Source: Monarcha castaneiventris obscurior (lineage: Eukaryota > Chordata > Aves > Passeriformes > Monarchidae). Taken from it: a stretch of DNA of 64,000 nt. Below are positions 37,476 through 48,869 of the stretch, one piece after another. The stretch spans positions 6,522,001 to 6,586,000 of the forward strand of contig JAMPIT010000437.1 of the NCBI GenBank assembly GCA_026261815.1, given 5' to 3'. The notes beneath the pieces were generated by a model. The model was not told the DNA's origin. It did no database searches and saw nothing but the letters and a program-made list of their open reading frames with translations. The position numbers were made by a program, and so were the translations under genes. Position 1 is the stretch's first letter. Every line of letters starts with the position of its first letter.

Positions 37476-37637
37476 ATGGCTGATTTGTGGGATAGCTGTC
37501 ATTTTTTTTGTCTGAGGCTTGAAAAAGAGAATTGGAAGACTGAGACATTTAAAGACAGCAACAACTCACCCTGGGGAGAATTCCCACCTGGCTATGGCAG
37601 GAGCTGCTGCTTGGGAAACGTGCAGCCAGGTCCATGA
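37476..37637 (+). other. Weak candidate exon or small ORF (53 codons)
   Basis: A strong acceptor-like tract (CTTTTCTCTTTTCTTTTAG, ending at 37475) is followed at once by ATG. The frame stays open for 53 codons to TGA at 37635-37637. A CCAG|GTCCAT sequence at 37629/37630 could be a weak donor. The upstream 80 bases are AT-rich with a GTAATTAAA word that could serve as a branch site. The protein has tryptophans and cysteines but no family I recognise. The acceptor is the best I saw in the window, but one acceptor with an open frame does not establish an exon. Confidence 0.13.
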
Positions 37638-37939
37638 GTGAGGGCACAAGGGTGAATTTCAATGTACCACAGAGAAACAGTGCATGGGCTTGACCCTGCA
37701 GCCTCTTTCCCAAGCAGAATAGCTCAGGGGCTCCTTCAGCTCTTATGTCTGTATCTCTCACGGAAATGCTTCCAGAAAGTGGGGGCTCAGTCTCTCAGGA
37801 TCTTGGAAAGTCTCTGAATCACTGGGAGGCAGCACCCCATGCTCCTCCATGGCCATGCAGATGAATCCAGCTGTGCACCCAAGGGATGAGCCCAGGAATG
37901 GGCCTGGGGCTGCAGTGGGGATACACCTGTGGGGTGCAC

Positions 37940-37957
37940 CCAGGGATGCATCCCTGG
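37940..37957. repeat. Perfect 18-bp palindrome
   Basis: CCAGGGATGCATCCCTGG is identical to its reverse complement, centred on ATGCAT. About 0.2 perfect palindromes of this length are expected in random DNA of this size, so it is mildly unusual. It sits in a GC-rich stretch with repeated CAGGGATG and CAGGAATG words, which raises the chance expectation. Confidence 0.85.
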
Positions 37958-37992
37958 CTTTTTACCCCAGCTGAACAGACACCTTTTGTCAA

Positions 37993-38113
37993 GCCCAGGA
38001 AAGTGGTGGAGTCACCGTCCCTAGAAATGTTCAAAAACCTTGGCAGAGTTAGGTAAATGGTTGGCCTCAATGATCTTAGAGGTCTTTTCCAACCTTACTG
38101 ATTGTGTGATTCT
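37993..38113 (+). mobile_element. CR1 LINE 3'-end fragment, distinct tail type
   Basis: GCCCAGGAAAGTGGTGGAGT, CCGTCCCTAGAAATGTTC, then CAATGATCTTAGAGGTCTTT and TCCAACCTTACTGATTGTGTGATTCT fit a sense CR1 tail. The AGGTCTTTTCCAACCTTA form differs from the other copies in this window, so it probably derives from another CR1 subfamily. There is an internal deletion relative to a typical tail. About 120 bp remain. Confidence 0.85.
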
Positions 38114-40540
38114 CACCTGGAGTCCTACACAAACATTAACCATCACAGTGGTTTCAGATTTTCAAATGTGACAAATTGCAAAAGAACTGCATGAAACTCA
38201 TTATAATTACACCTCTGTGGCCCAAAAAATTACATCAGGCTTCTCCATGTCCCCAGCAGCCATTCCCCACCCATGAAGCTTTTCTGTACTAGTGAGAGAA
38301 AACTCATCAGCAACATGTGATTGTCACTGACTGCTCTATCCAGGTCTGGAGATGAACAACTGCTGCTCCAGACACCTCTGCTGGAAGGTGGGAAAGGACT
38401 GGGAGAGCAGTCCAGGGTGAACCTCTGGGTCTCCTCTGCAGAGGAACAGCGACAGATTTGACCTCCTGGCTGCTTCTGTGGGTAAGGGAGAGAGGGGGTG
38501 GCCAGACGGGTCTAATGAGCATTTTATGGCACTGAGGCCAAAGGAATTAGTGTGGGGGCTGGGAGGGAAAAGCTTGACTCGAGCTTTCACAGACATATAT
38601 CCACACAATTAAGGTCAGGGGCTTACAGCAGTCAGTTCTATTTCTATTTGTTTATTTATTTGTTTTCTTAATGGCTTGGTTTCAGTGCTGGATGGCTGCA
38701 TTTGAGCCCTGCAAGCTGCTGATTTTGCAATCTTCTCTCTCTGGTGAAAGTGTTTTGTTTATATTACCAAGCATGTGTTATTTCAATTTTTGTTTATATC
38801 TCCTGTATCAATCAGTGAAATAGTCTCAAGAAACAAGGCCAGGCCAAGGAGAAACATGCAGGTTTTGTTTGGACTGAGATACAGCATTCCTGAAAATTGG
38901 CTGCACCTCAGAAAAACTCTGCGAATAATGGTATTTACTGCTCCCCTCCTTGCAAACAGAGCTGAAACCCAGGCTTTTCCCACTAGATGGGGAAGGTAGA
39001 GCTGATTAACCCCTGCCTTCCCTCACTTTATTGGCTCTTTGGATGGTAAAAAAAAATCCTTTTCTGGGTCAAGCCTCAGGATGGACTTGGCCACCCTCTT
39101 AGTCTCTTTCATCTGTGCTGAGGGCTGGTGCTCAGCACCTTTCTAACAGGGTAGGAGCATCCATGGATGAAACCAGATCTGTGAACAGATCTGTGTACAT
39201 CTGGTTTTAACCTCTCCCCCTGCCTACCATGTGAAAAAATACTGTCTGCTCAGCCTCTGTTGCCAGTGCTCTGCACAATGAGACCACCTGCACGATAATA
39301 GCTCAGCCCCAGCACCCAAATCCTGAGCTGATGGTGAGTACCAGGATGGGAGGGGTGACCAAGCCTGCAAAATGGGCTTGGTACCCTCAGCTGGTGGGGC
39401 TGGTAAGGAATCTCTGGGCTTAGCAGACCCTGCAGAGGCTCTCCCTGGCTGTCAAGCTTGTGATCTGATCTGTAGGCAGTGAGGGAAAGAGGAAAGGAGT
39501 AGGATCACTGCCACTGGTGCTCACAGAGCAGGAGGGGACCCAAGCTGTGTTTTCATTTTGGACTTGAGGTTTTCGGCTACTTGAATTAAAACAAGAGATT
39601 CTTCCTAAAACCAAAGATGGGGAGGGGGAAGAGTGCCAGCCTACAATTGCTGGATAGGTCAAAGAAATGGGTTTCCTAACAGGAATGTGACAGCTCAAGG
39701 ATTTAGAGATGAAAGCTTAAGGACGCGTGCATATATTTATGCCTGAGATGAATGTAAAAGGACATAAATACCAGTTAAAATATATTCTCAGAAAAAACCC
39801 AACATGCTTGTACTCCAATCATTACAATTCAAACAAAGCAATTGTCAATTCCCCAGCAATTTACATTTAAATGCACAATACAATTCTCATGCTAAATTGT
39901 CTATTTCCAGTGTAGGCCTTACTCAGAGTGTGTGTGGCAGGGGAGAGGGAGGCTATGGCTGGACTTGTGGATAGCCACTGGTCTGGGGGAGCTGTGCTGT
40001 ACAGCTGAGCTGCCTGACCTATATTTCCGCTTTCCCTCACACAAACAGGGACACCCAGTTTTCAGCAGAGAAACCCAGAAGCATTTTCACCTCAAAAGCA
40101 CAGAGGAGATGGGTACAACTGGAAAAACAGGATCAAGAGCAAAATGTTCAGGGGTAGCAGGGCCTTAATACGACATTTTTAGACACAAGCAGGTCCCTCA
40201 TCAGACGGAAAAGTCTTCTCCTATTCCATGCTCAAAACCAAGCCCTCTCCCAGAACTCTGCTTATTGCAACATATTTCTGCTAACAAGATAAGACTTGCT
40301 GTAACATCAGCCTGCCTACACGTCATCCACTGCCTGTTTCCCATCTGTTAGTCTTGATATTTCCTTAATCTCTTTCTCTCACACAGCTCCATGAATAGTT
40401 CCCCTCTGTAGCACAGGGAGTGAAATTGGAGAATGCAGTGTTGCTCTCTGGGAAAGGCATATATTGGTTTGAAATGAGAAGCTTAAAGGCCCAGGCAGGT
40501 TGGCTGTTCCCTGAGACAGCAGAGAGAAATGCAATGAGAA
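38114..40540. other. Non-coding unique sequence, nothing coding recognised
   Basis: GC-moderate DNA with short frames of up to about 92 codons. It contains a TTTA/TTTG simple stretch near 38645-38665, a CTCF-like core at 38980-38990 and a 9-bp inverted repeat AAACCAGAT/ATCTGGTTT (39170-39207) enclosing a direct repeat AGATCTGTG. No mobile element was recognised. Confidence 0.55.
38980..38990 (+). promoter_or_regulatory. CTCF-like core motif (weak)
   Basis: CCACTAGATGG matches eleven consecutive positions of the CTCF core, but the next base is G instead of C and the flank is not consensus. Occupancy is unknown. Confidence 0.2.
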
Positions 40541-40700
40541 AATGGAGGGGGAGCTGAATTTGAAGTGTCTGTTCTTTAATTATAAATGTTCTTCCTCCAA
40601 ACAGCTTTTCTTAACAGCTGGTCATCAATTACGCAGAGTTACTGAGGTTTTCAGACAGGAGATCAATAAATGGGATTTTTTTCTTGGCCAGGAGAAACCA
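40541..40700. promoter_or_regulatory. Candidate conserved non-coding element
   Basis: An AT-rich core with TTTAATTATAAATG near 40574-40587 and CATCAATTACGCAGAG near 40623-40638, which keeps a CpG beside a homeodomain-type core. Short frames cross it without domains. It is a weak enhancer candidate. Confidence 0.25.
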
Positions 40701-40805
40701 TTACATAATGGCTGTGTTTCTTCCCTCTGCTTGCCAAGCTTTCAGGAACTGGCAGGCGTTCAAGACAGTAAGGCTATTCTTAGATGAGGGGCACAGCATC
40801 AAGCT

Positions 40806-40823
40806 CAGCAGCAGCAGCAGCAG
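40806..40823. repeat. (CAG)6 trinucleotide repeat
   Basis: Six CAG units in non-coding context. It could encode glutamine, serine or alanine runs in the three plus-strand frames, but no supported gene reads through it. Confidence 0.85.
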
Positions 40824-43222
40824 CGTGGTCCCCAATGCCTGGAGCCCGGGAGGGCATCCAGGGAGGGTCAATATGGGACAGGACATATCAGCACCCCCGC
40901 CCCAGGAAGGGCACAGAGCTGGATGTGGCTTTTGGAGAATGTATGTTAATGAATCAACAGTCTCAAGGCAGCAGCATGTCCGAGATGCTTTTAGAAACGT
41001 GCCAGATCTAAATAAGGACAGACCAGACAGTGACAGGGGAGGATGGACAGTCCTCCAGAGCTATCTGCTGCTTCACACAGGAACCTCAGGATGTGAGGCA
41101 GAATAAATATACCTGTAGTGCAGCAACCTGAGAGCTGCACACCTTTCCTGTCTGCTTTATATGTGTTATTTGCAGTGAAGTCGAGGCTATCTGCACAAAA
41201 AAAGGGAGAGCTGCTTTTTCACAGCCTGCAAGCTTTGCTGCGTGCTCCATATAAATCAGGCTGCTGCTGTTTGCTCTAAATGGAGGATCTCATCTGCGTC
41301 TTTGCAGATGACCTGTCTCACACTGACATGACACATAAGCATTTCCAGAGACATTTCTGTGACCCACTATCATGCCATAAACCATCTGGCTACCTCTGTA
41401 GTAGCAGAGCTTAAAAATGAGACCACTCCCTTTGCAATCTGTGGAATAAAATAAAACAAAATTCTGTGGAAGGGCTGTGCTGCCACAACCTCAGGTTGTC
41501 ACGTGCCAGCCTGGAACTGCAGCAGCGTTTTCCAGTCACAGGCAGCACTACATAATGGATTTGTCAGCTCCTCGTGGCACAGAGCTGCTGTGTGGGATGG
41601 TGCACATCTATCAGCCCTTCCTCAGGTGAGACCAAACAGGATCAAGCTCATTAGGTTATGCTTGGTAGAAACATAAACCTTAAATAAAGCAAATTCCTCC
41701 CTGCCAGGGGCTGAGCAGGGGAAATGCACCTTTTCCACTTCTGGAGGTCATCAGTGTCAAGCAAGGAGGGCAGGACCAGGGTGGGCTGAGAACCAGCCTG
41801 AATGAGTGTCTCTCATGTGAGCATCACCAGCAAGGTCCCCATCAGGGTGGTCCTTGGAGGTGCTCAGCAAAGCAATGCAAAAACCAGAAAAAAAACCCCA
41901 GATATTTTCATGGCCCAACACTGCGTGAGACTGTTCAAGCTGCCAGAAAGGCCTGGTGCTCTGGGGAGAAATGAAAAGATGCATTTCAAAGCGCAGCAAT
42001 AAAAGCACATTACAGCACCTGAGCCAAAACGTGCTCTCAGTTCACCTTCCAGTGTAAGATCCAGAACAAGGCTTGGCTGACATCCACACGTATAAAGGTT
42101 TGGTCTCAGAAATAAGGACTTCCAAGGCTGTTTCCCAGTACAACAAGCTGGGGCACAAAGGTGTTTGTGGTGTTGGCTTTCTCCAAGCCCCAGGGGTCTT
42201 GCTGTGATAGTTCTAGGCGTTACATCCCGAGATTTTCTTGTCTGACCCGTGAGCAAAGCAAGCATAATTCAGTCATCTTGTACCTGACAGCTCTTCTACC
42301 TGCCTGTGCAGCTGATTTACCTTAAAATGACATCTACTGCCAGGTAGTCAGTGAACGTTTGCAAGCAAGATAACTTAACAACAAAGCCTCTTGAAGAAAA
42401 CTAGCCAAATGTTAGAAATAGCCCCTCAAGCAAAGGTTTCACAAAGCAAGTGCACATTGCAAGAGCAGCAGTGGCCTCTGTGATATCATTTCCAAGATTA
42501 ATTCATGCTTAATAAACAGCACAATAAAGCCAGTTGATAGGAATTCTTTTCTCCAGGCCAAGTAATGCTTATTGCCATTATCCTATCTGGTGCATATGCA
42601 GAAGGGAACATGCACCAGCCTTGGTATGAAAAGGCAAATTACACTCTATAGGTGAGACTAAAGGAATAGGTGGAAGTGTTTGCACAGGGGAAAACAGTGA
42701 CCTGAAGTGGTCCTGAGGTCAGGCCTGGTTTTCAGGGGGGTTCAAAAAAAATCCATTCTCCTAAAGGGCAAGAAGTAGATCCTGCCAGGTGTAGGTGGGG
42801 CAGCATCCCTCTGTTACCCACGAGAGAACCAACCTGCAGCAACTAATTCTGACCTGGAGGGGTCCTGGCAGCCCCTTGGACCCCTTTAGCACCAGCCCCA
42901 CCACAGACCTGCGCCCCTTTAGCCTGGCAGCAGAAGCACACAACCCACACTCATCACACACTTCTCAGGCTCCTTCCCAGCCTGCGAGTCACTTGCGTTT
43001 TTCAGTCTGCTCTGGGTCACCCACATTTGCTTTTTCCCTGAAGAAGGGGAAAAATAAATTAATGAAACACCACAGCATGCAAGACGCCCTCCCCCTCACC
43101 GCCTGGCTTCTCCTGTGAAGACCGCCAGTGCTTCACCTCCTGTTTGATGTATATTCAGCACAAGACAGGGAGGCGCGGTAGTTTCTGTGGGCAGCACAAA
43201 TGAAAGGGAATGACAGAGGCAG

Positions 43223-43326
43223 AAAAAAAAAAAGGAAAAAAAAAAAAAGGAAAAAGAAAGATCTTACAGCTCTTTGATTGTGCTGGCTCTTTGTTTGAAG
43301 TATACAAAAAAAAAAAAAAAAAAAAA
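43223..43326. repeat. Cluster of A-rich tracts
   Basis: Eleven A, GG, thirteen A, GG and AAAAAGAAAG are followed about 50 bases later by a 21-base A run at 43306-43326. All are on the same strand, giving an asymmetric purine-rich segment. No retrocopy or target duplication was recognised beside them. Confidence 0.8.
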
Positions 43327-45827
43327 GCCCAACCTGCTGAAGGATTTGTCTCCTCGAGATAATAACCTGTTCAGGAGACTCGTCTCACCTTTCAAGCATG
43401 GAGTTCCTCGGAAGGGATCCCACCTCTCAGGCGGCCCCTGAACAGCAGGGTTATTTTTGGTCAAGGCTGAGATTCTCTTCTGAGCTGTTTTCACCCCAGT
43501 TTTGCCCCAGGACCACTGTTCACCCATGGGGAAGCAGCCACCCTCACTGGGCTGGGCATGGTGCTGGGCTGCAGCAGGGACTCCCTGCTCCAGTGTGATG
43601 GGGGGCATCTGCAGGAGCACCCTTGGGAGGGAGGGAGGGTGTCCCCACTGCAAAGCCTGGACATCAGCGTGCAGAAGAGACAAGAGGCACATGGACATGT
43701 CACGGACCAGATCCTCATGGGGTGCAGATCAGCAAACTGCCCCCAGACTCAGAGCAATGGGTGTGTGCTGCCTGCAGGCTGCCGAGAAAGGGTTAAATTC
43801 CATGATTCAGCAGGCATCTGCTCGGCTCCCAGGAAAGCTTCTTTGCTTAGAAGATTTATGTCAGTCTTGAAAGAAGGGAAGCAGACCAAACTAAAGCAAA
43901 TCAATGGCATTTTAGGAAAATATCCCTTTTCCCCTGAATTTCTGAGAATTTCCTCATTACATCTGCTATATTAATTTTTTTCCTTTTTGTGACACAGTCC
44001 TGCAAACTTCTAGTCCTGGGAATAACTTCAAAACATTTAAATCATTCTCCATTCTTCAACATTTGGAAGTTAAAGTGCTTTACAAGTGTTCCTGGGTGTT
44101 GGCCAAGTTTTTCAAAAGCAACTATTTATTCTATGTGCCTGCATTTTTGGATGCCTCCCTTCACTGCAAATTTCTGTAACAGGGCTTCATTTTCAGTGGT
44201 GCTGGCATAGCCTCCGCAGATGGAGTCAGAGGAACAAAGCTACTTATCTCTTTTAAAAACCTGATCTTTAATTTGACAACACCTTTGTGAGAAGAATGGT
44301 CAGGAGATGGGAGATACACCCAATGTCGCACAAGAAGGCTGGGACAAGGCAGGCATGAAGTAAACTTTGCTCAAAATCACCTTAATTGCAAGACCATTCT
44401 TCTTGTGTTAGCTCCAGTAGAAAAGAAATGCTTTCTTTGCAGGAAAAGGTTGTTCTTTCAATGACCAAAAGAGCTCTTAAGGAGAAACAAATGCTCTGCT
44501 GACAACTAAAACACAATCTACTGACTTTTGATATTTTTTTGGTTTTGTATAATTTTAGTTTTTTGGGAAAACAACAAAGATACTGAGGCAAAAGTTGAAA
44601 ACAAATGTGGGATCAAACTACATTTTGCCAGAAGGGCAAGCCCGGAGTTCTGGACAGAGTTTGCCAAATAAAGACAACTTGGCTGAGAAGAATGGCCCAG
44701 CAAATGAAGCATGTGAAGAAAAATTGTAGTAATCAAAAGGGGCCTCTAGTCTCATGTATTCATTTTTTTAACCTGTGACAATGACACAAAGGTAGAAAGG
44801 ACATATGACATTTAGGCTTTAAAATCATCTCTGCAGCCTTGGAAAGGGACTGACTGATGGATTGGGTTAATTAACTGTCCATTACTGGTGTGTCCAGCAC
44901 AGCAAACGCCAGATCAGCTCTCGGCCGATGCCACACGCGGTGCTGGAAGGATTTCATACAAAGAGGTCTGGAGCAGGGAAAGCAGTTCCTGCTTAAATAA
45001 CTCCTAATGGAGGACTGTGTTTGAACAGTGATGAGAGGCTTTTATGTGCCTTCAGCACTGTGAAAGAGCTTAAAACGTGAACTCCCAGCTCTCTCCTGGC
45101 CAGAAGAGATGAATGAAGGTTGTCATTGTTCAAGGCGTCATCGCCATCAGAAGAAATTTTAGACTCCGCCGGGAAGGGGAAGCAGTTTTTCATCTGAGAA
45201 GCCTTATCTATTGTGCAGAGCTGTATTCACAATACAGATTTTCTTCTGGACAGAGACAGTACAGCTCATTCTTGCCCCACTCGTGCTCTGTCTGGCTGCT
45301 CTGGTGCCATAGGTGAGCTCTGCAGGACGCTGAAGGACACGGGGACAATCCCTGTGGCAGGGGAGCAGAGCCAGCCCTGGTGGTCCAGGCTGTCCCACTG
45401 AGCTGTGAGCTGCAGGCTGCTGCAAGGACAGGGCACGGGCACAGACCCTGTGTGTGCAGGGCTGTGCAAGGGAATGGCAGCCCTGGGAAGCCTCCTGTGA
45501 GCTGTTAGGGCAGCTGCAAACACTGTGCTGACACATATCATGTGTCACTGTGGCCTTTCCACGAGCCAGAATCCAGAAGGAGCAAAGTTATTATAAAGTT
45601 ACCGTTGCTTTTCCCTTCTGTGGCTCTAATTTCTGTACCATTTTCCTTAGGGAATACAGCATTAAATTGGGTACAAAGGCAGGATTTTTTTCATGGCAGT
45701 GCAGTAGTCAGGAAGAACAGATTTGGGGACTAGTAATGTGTGTCTGTCTCGGACACGAACATGTAGATTTAAACAGCAGGTAGCTGCAGGTCAGATCCAA
45801 GTTGAGGCTAAAAGAGAGCCTCTTACC

Positions 45828-45847
45828 TTTATTCTCTTACTTTTATA
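45828..45847 (-). promoter_or_regulatory. LTR TATA box and polyadenylation signal
   Basis: Read on the minus strand, TATAAAA is followed about 7 bases later by AATAAA. The two signals sit in the middle of the solo LTR in the order expected for its promoter and poly-A site. They support the minus-strand orientation. Present activity is unknown. Confidence 0.6.
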
Positions 45848-45924
45848 CTTCTTTTAAAACAATTATACATTGGTGGATGAGGTTAACACCTCTAGCATTT
45901 TACAGGATAGGAACACAGTCTATC

Positions 45925-45949
45925 ACCTTTCTCCGCCTTGGAGAAAGGT
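45925..45949. repeat. 10-bp perfect inverted repeat within the LTR
   Basis: ACCTTTCTCC (45925-45934) and GGAGAAAGGT (45940-45949) are exact reverse complements around a 5-nt loop GCCTT. In the minus-strand LTR this lies upstream of the TATA box, in U3. It could be a factor-binding dyad or an RNA hairpin; which one is not known. Confidence 0.85.
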
Positions 45950-46084
45950 ATGAACACTATCAGAACATTCAGTAAACAATCTTAGCCGGTTAGGAAAACA
46001 AGAGCTATGTTTATAGAAAGTGCATGAGAACTTCTACTACAAAAGCAAAAACATGGAGCACTGTGAAAACCAGGGCAACAGTAA

Positions 46085-48760
46085 TGCTTTTTTGGTGCTC
46101 ACCTCTTAGTGAGCTGCTGATATGAAAAGAAGCATGATTTGAACACAGTTCTTGGGGGACTTCTGCAGTCCTGAGTGCTCAAAAAAACTATTTTTTTGTC
46201 CCATTCATACTGATATTAATCACACCTTACGTCCCACAGAGTGTGGTGGCCTGACTTGGACCTCCATACCTGTGTGTAAGCTAACATAGTTGTCCATCTT
46301 CCCTGGTGAATTAAATTCCATGGGCAAGGAATACCAGTAGCCACTAATTCCCCTTTTGAACAAATTGAGTGCAGCAAGACTTGACCACAGACGCATTTTT
46401 AGCAGATTGAGGCCCATGCTTTCAAATTGAGATACCTTTGCATGTACAGTCCAGCTGTAGGCTCACACTGAGGTATTTTTGTAGCCATTTCTCAGAAAGG
46501 GATTCCATATCCCTCTGAAAAAAACCTCACCTAAACGGGATTAACACTGTCTGTGTATAGAAAAGCAGTGGAATGAATGAAAGGGATTGCTAGGCTCTGA
46601 ATTTCCCATCTGCTGGCTGCTAGTTTGTGACAGGATGGTCTGAAAATTGTTCCAAGGGAGGAGTACATAGCACAAAGCATTTCCAAGAATACAGCTCTTT
46701 TTCCAGGAATTAATTCTAAATTTTGACCATTCAAATTAACCTGACATGAGGCCCCCACAATGTGCACTCGCAAACAGGAAGCTCTTCACTCATGGGGAAA
46801 AAACACATTTCTGAATCCTGCATTCGACTTAAAGATGTGAAACCTGTAATTCTTGTACTAATTTTAGGAATGCATGGCAGCAGAGCAGGAGACCAGCAGA
46901 AGCTGAGAACCCTTTTGCTGGCAGCAGTTGGAGCAGAAACAAACCAGGCAGACTGAAAATCAACCAAAACAGTGCACACTTCTCAGGAAACTAAGCAATT
47001 ATTCATGCAATGGAAAGGCATTTGTGAGTGGATGAGCAAATAATTTTTGCATAGCTAACGAGCCCAAAAATTGCAAAGGAGAGAGCACAAAGGAACTCGT
47101 TTCTGTGGGATATAATTTGCTCAGTGCTGGTGCAAACCCTTGCAAAGTGCCTTGCTTTGGCCCCGCAGCCACAGATGCCAAGGAGCAGAAGGGGAGCACA
47201 AAAGCTCTGGCTCTGCAGCAAAGTGTGAGATGTTCCAGGGACTGAAAACACCGGAGTTTATTGGTGTCCTTACTCCATAAGGAAACAGCCCCAGCAGGGG
47301 AGGAACCACCTGAGGAGACTGCACTGCTCATGCCTGCTCCAAGCAAGGCTTCCTCGCCTGAAGTGCTCAGGAGCATTTTCACACCTAGTGCCCCACATCT
47401 CCCCTGAGCCCATCCACAAAGCCAGAGCAAGGGTGACGTGTCAGGAACAGGGTGCAGGTTATACCAGCCCTGACCACAGCCTTGGTCCAGGGACATCCAA
47501 CAGGCCGGGGAGGTGGCCAGGGAGCAGAGGAGCATCTGCTCTTCCAAGCCCTTCTCCATCCCCCACGGTGATGGGGGACAAGTTTGGGGCACAACAAGTT
47601 TGCCTTGGCAGCACCTCAGTCCAGTCCCTGTGTCCAGCTGTATGGACACAGCATCTCTGGAGATACAGTGGATCTGGCCTCGCTGTTTTTACAGAGGAGA
47701 CTAAAAGTAATTGAACAAAATCTGTTTCCAATTAAAGAGATTATATCTCATAGAGCTTTTTTCTTTTTTAAATTGCACTTAAATGGCTTTTATGTAGCTT
47801 GTTATTTTGAAATAAGATTAACACCAAGGTGGATTGAATTACCTGTTAATTCAACACATAATTTACTGGTAACTCCAGGTACCATCCAGGATATATTTAA
47901 AGATGTCTTGACAACGGATCCATAGAGCACACAATAAGGACATCATTACTTAAGAAGATACATCCCCAAAGAGACACATGACATTAACCCCATCTGTAGA
48001 TGAGTAATCAGAGCTAAATCAGGAACATTCCCATTTAATCTAAAAGAAATGGCGCCCTATAAATTCCACATACAAAAATCCTAGCAATTTACCACATGAT
48101 TAAACCATAGTGATTTTTTTTTTTTTATACAGCAGTTTTGCTGAAATATTTTAACTTGGGATCCTAAAAAAGAGATTTATAGCTCTGAATGCAGCGCTCC
48201 TCCTTCGAATAATCAATACTGATTTTAATATACTTTTTAAAAGATTTATTTCCTTGTTGCGGAAAAGATTTAAATTGCAGGGTGCCAACAACTGATGAAT
48301 TATGATTTAGGGCCAAATCTGTTTCACTTGGAAGAATGGTGATTTTAAATTCAATGAAGTTTCTCTGATGAGTAGAACAAGGAAGTTTTGGCCCACATTT
48401 TTCTTGAAAACCCACCAATAAAGTAATTATCTTGTCACACTGACAGCCATGTGTATTTATGGCTGGAAAGCTTCACGCCCTGTAGACATGTGACAAACAG
48501 GCACTTTCTCTGCAGCTCCTCTCCCAATGCTGCCTCCTGCTGTGATGGAGTGAGGGTGGGAGAAGAGCCCAGGAATGTGGATGTCGGGTCACAGCAAGTG
48601 CACACACAGTTCCACACCTTGAGTGTGTTTACTTTGCATACCTGAGGAATACTTTTTAAGATTTTGATTTTAAAAGCTCTGCAACAGGGACCATGGTGGG
48701 ACTTTCCTCACTGCTGCACACTGAGACGGGTTGAGATCCTAGCCAGAGGCCACCAGCCTC
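46085..48760. other. Non-coding unique sequence
   Basis: The longest frame in the window (about 216 codons, minus, 46999-47649) lies here. It overlaps several frames on the other strand, has no recognisable domain, and its length is near the chance expectation for 64 kb. AT-rich DNA at 47690-48440, with CCAATTAAAG and several TAAT words, is a weak candidate conserved block. A T run occurs near 48114-48126. No mobile element was recognised. Confidence 0.5.
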
Positions 48761-48869
48761 TCACTTCAGTGCCCTGCTCTCACCCGAGCAATTAATGCTC
48801 TATATCCACAGCACGAGAGTTGGATAAAAACCTGGTATTTAATCTTGTCCATCCCCAAGCAGTTCATGA

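Larger units (their letters stand above)
35890..37992. other. Non-coding sequence; one weak exon candidate
   Basis: A GC-rich part (36850-37010) is followed by an AT-rich part. The AT-rich part holds GACTTTAAAA twice (37025-37034 and 37043-37052), the first within GACTTT-A-AAAGTC, which is an inverted repeat. A candidate exon begins at 37476, and an 18-bp palindrome lies at 37940-37957. No repeat family was recognised. Confidence 0.5.
40701..45732. other. Non-coding unique sequence with simple repeats
   Basis: This holds a (CAG)6 run at 40806-40823, A-rich tracts at 43223-43255 and 43306-43326, and GC-rich patches near 43400-43700 and 45290-45500. Open frames of up to 144 codons overlap on both strands, and one is partly made of poly-A-encoded residues. 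No gene or mobile element was recognised until the LTR. Confidence 0.55.
45733..46084 (-). mobile_element. Solo LTR of an endogenous retrovirus, with target duplication
   Basis: Positions 45737-46080 (344 bp) begin TG and end CA on either strand. They are flanked by the 4-bp direct repeat GTAA at 45733-45736 and 46081-46084. On the minus strand there is a TATAAAA box (plus-strand 45841-45847), then AATAAA (plus-strand 45828-45833), and the element ends GAGACAGACACACA. This is the U3-R-U5 layout of a retroviral LTR; the poly-A signal lies very close to the TATA box, as in compact LTRs. No internal gag-pol-env sequence or second LTR is present, so it is a solo LTR left by LTR-LTR recombination. 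A 4-bp duplication fits gammaretrovirus-like (ERV1) integration. The family is not identified. Confidence 0.8.

Noticed and set aside
40806..40823. CAG repeat as a coding polyglutamine tract
   Set aside because: No supported gene; the only frames through it are short and mutually overlapping.
46999..47649. Longest open frame, about 216 codons on the minus strand
   Set aside because: About 0.3 frames of this length are expected by chance in 64 kb across six frames. It overlaps several other frames and has no recognisable domain, signal peptide or splice context.
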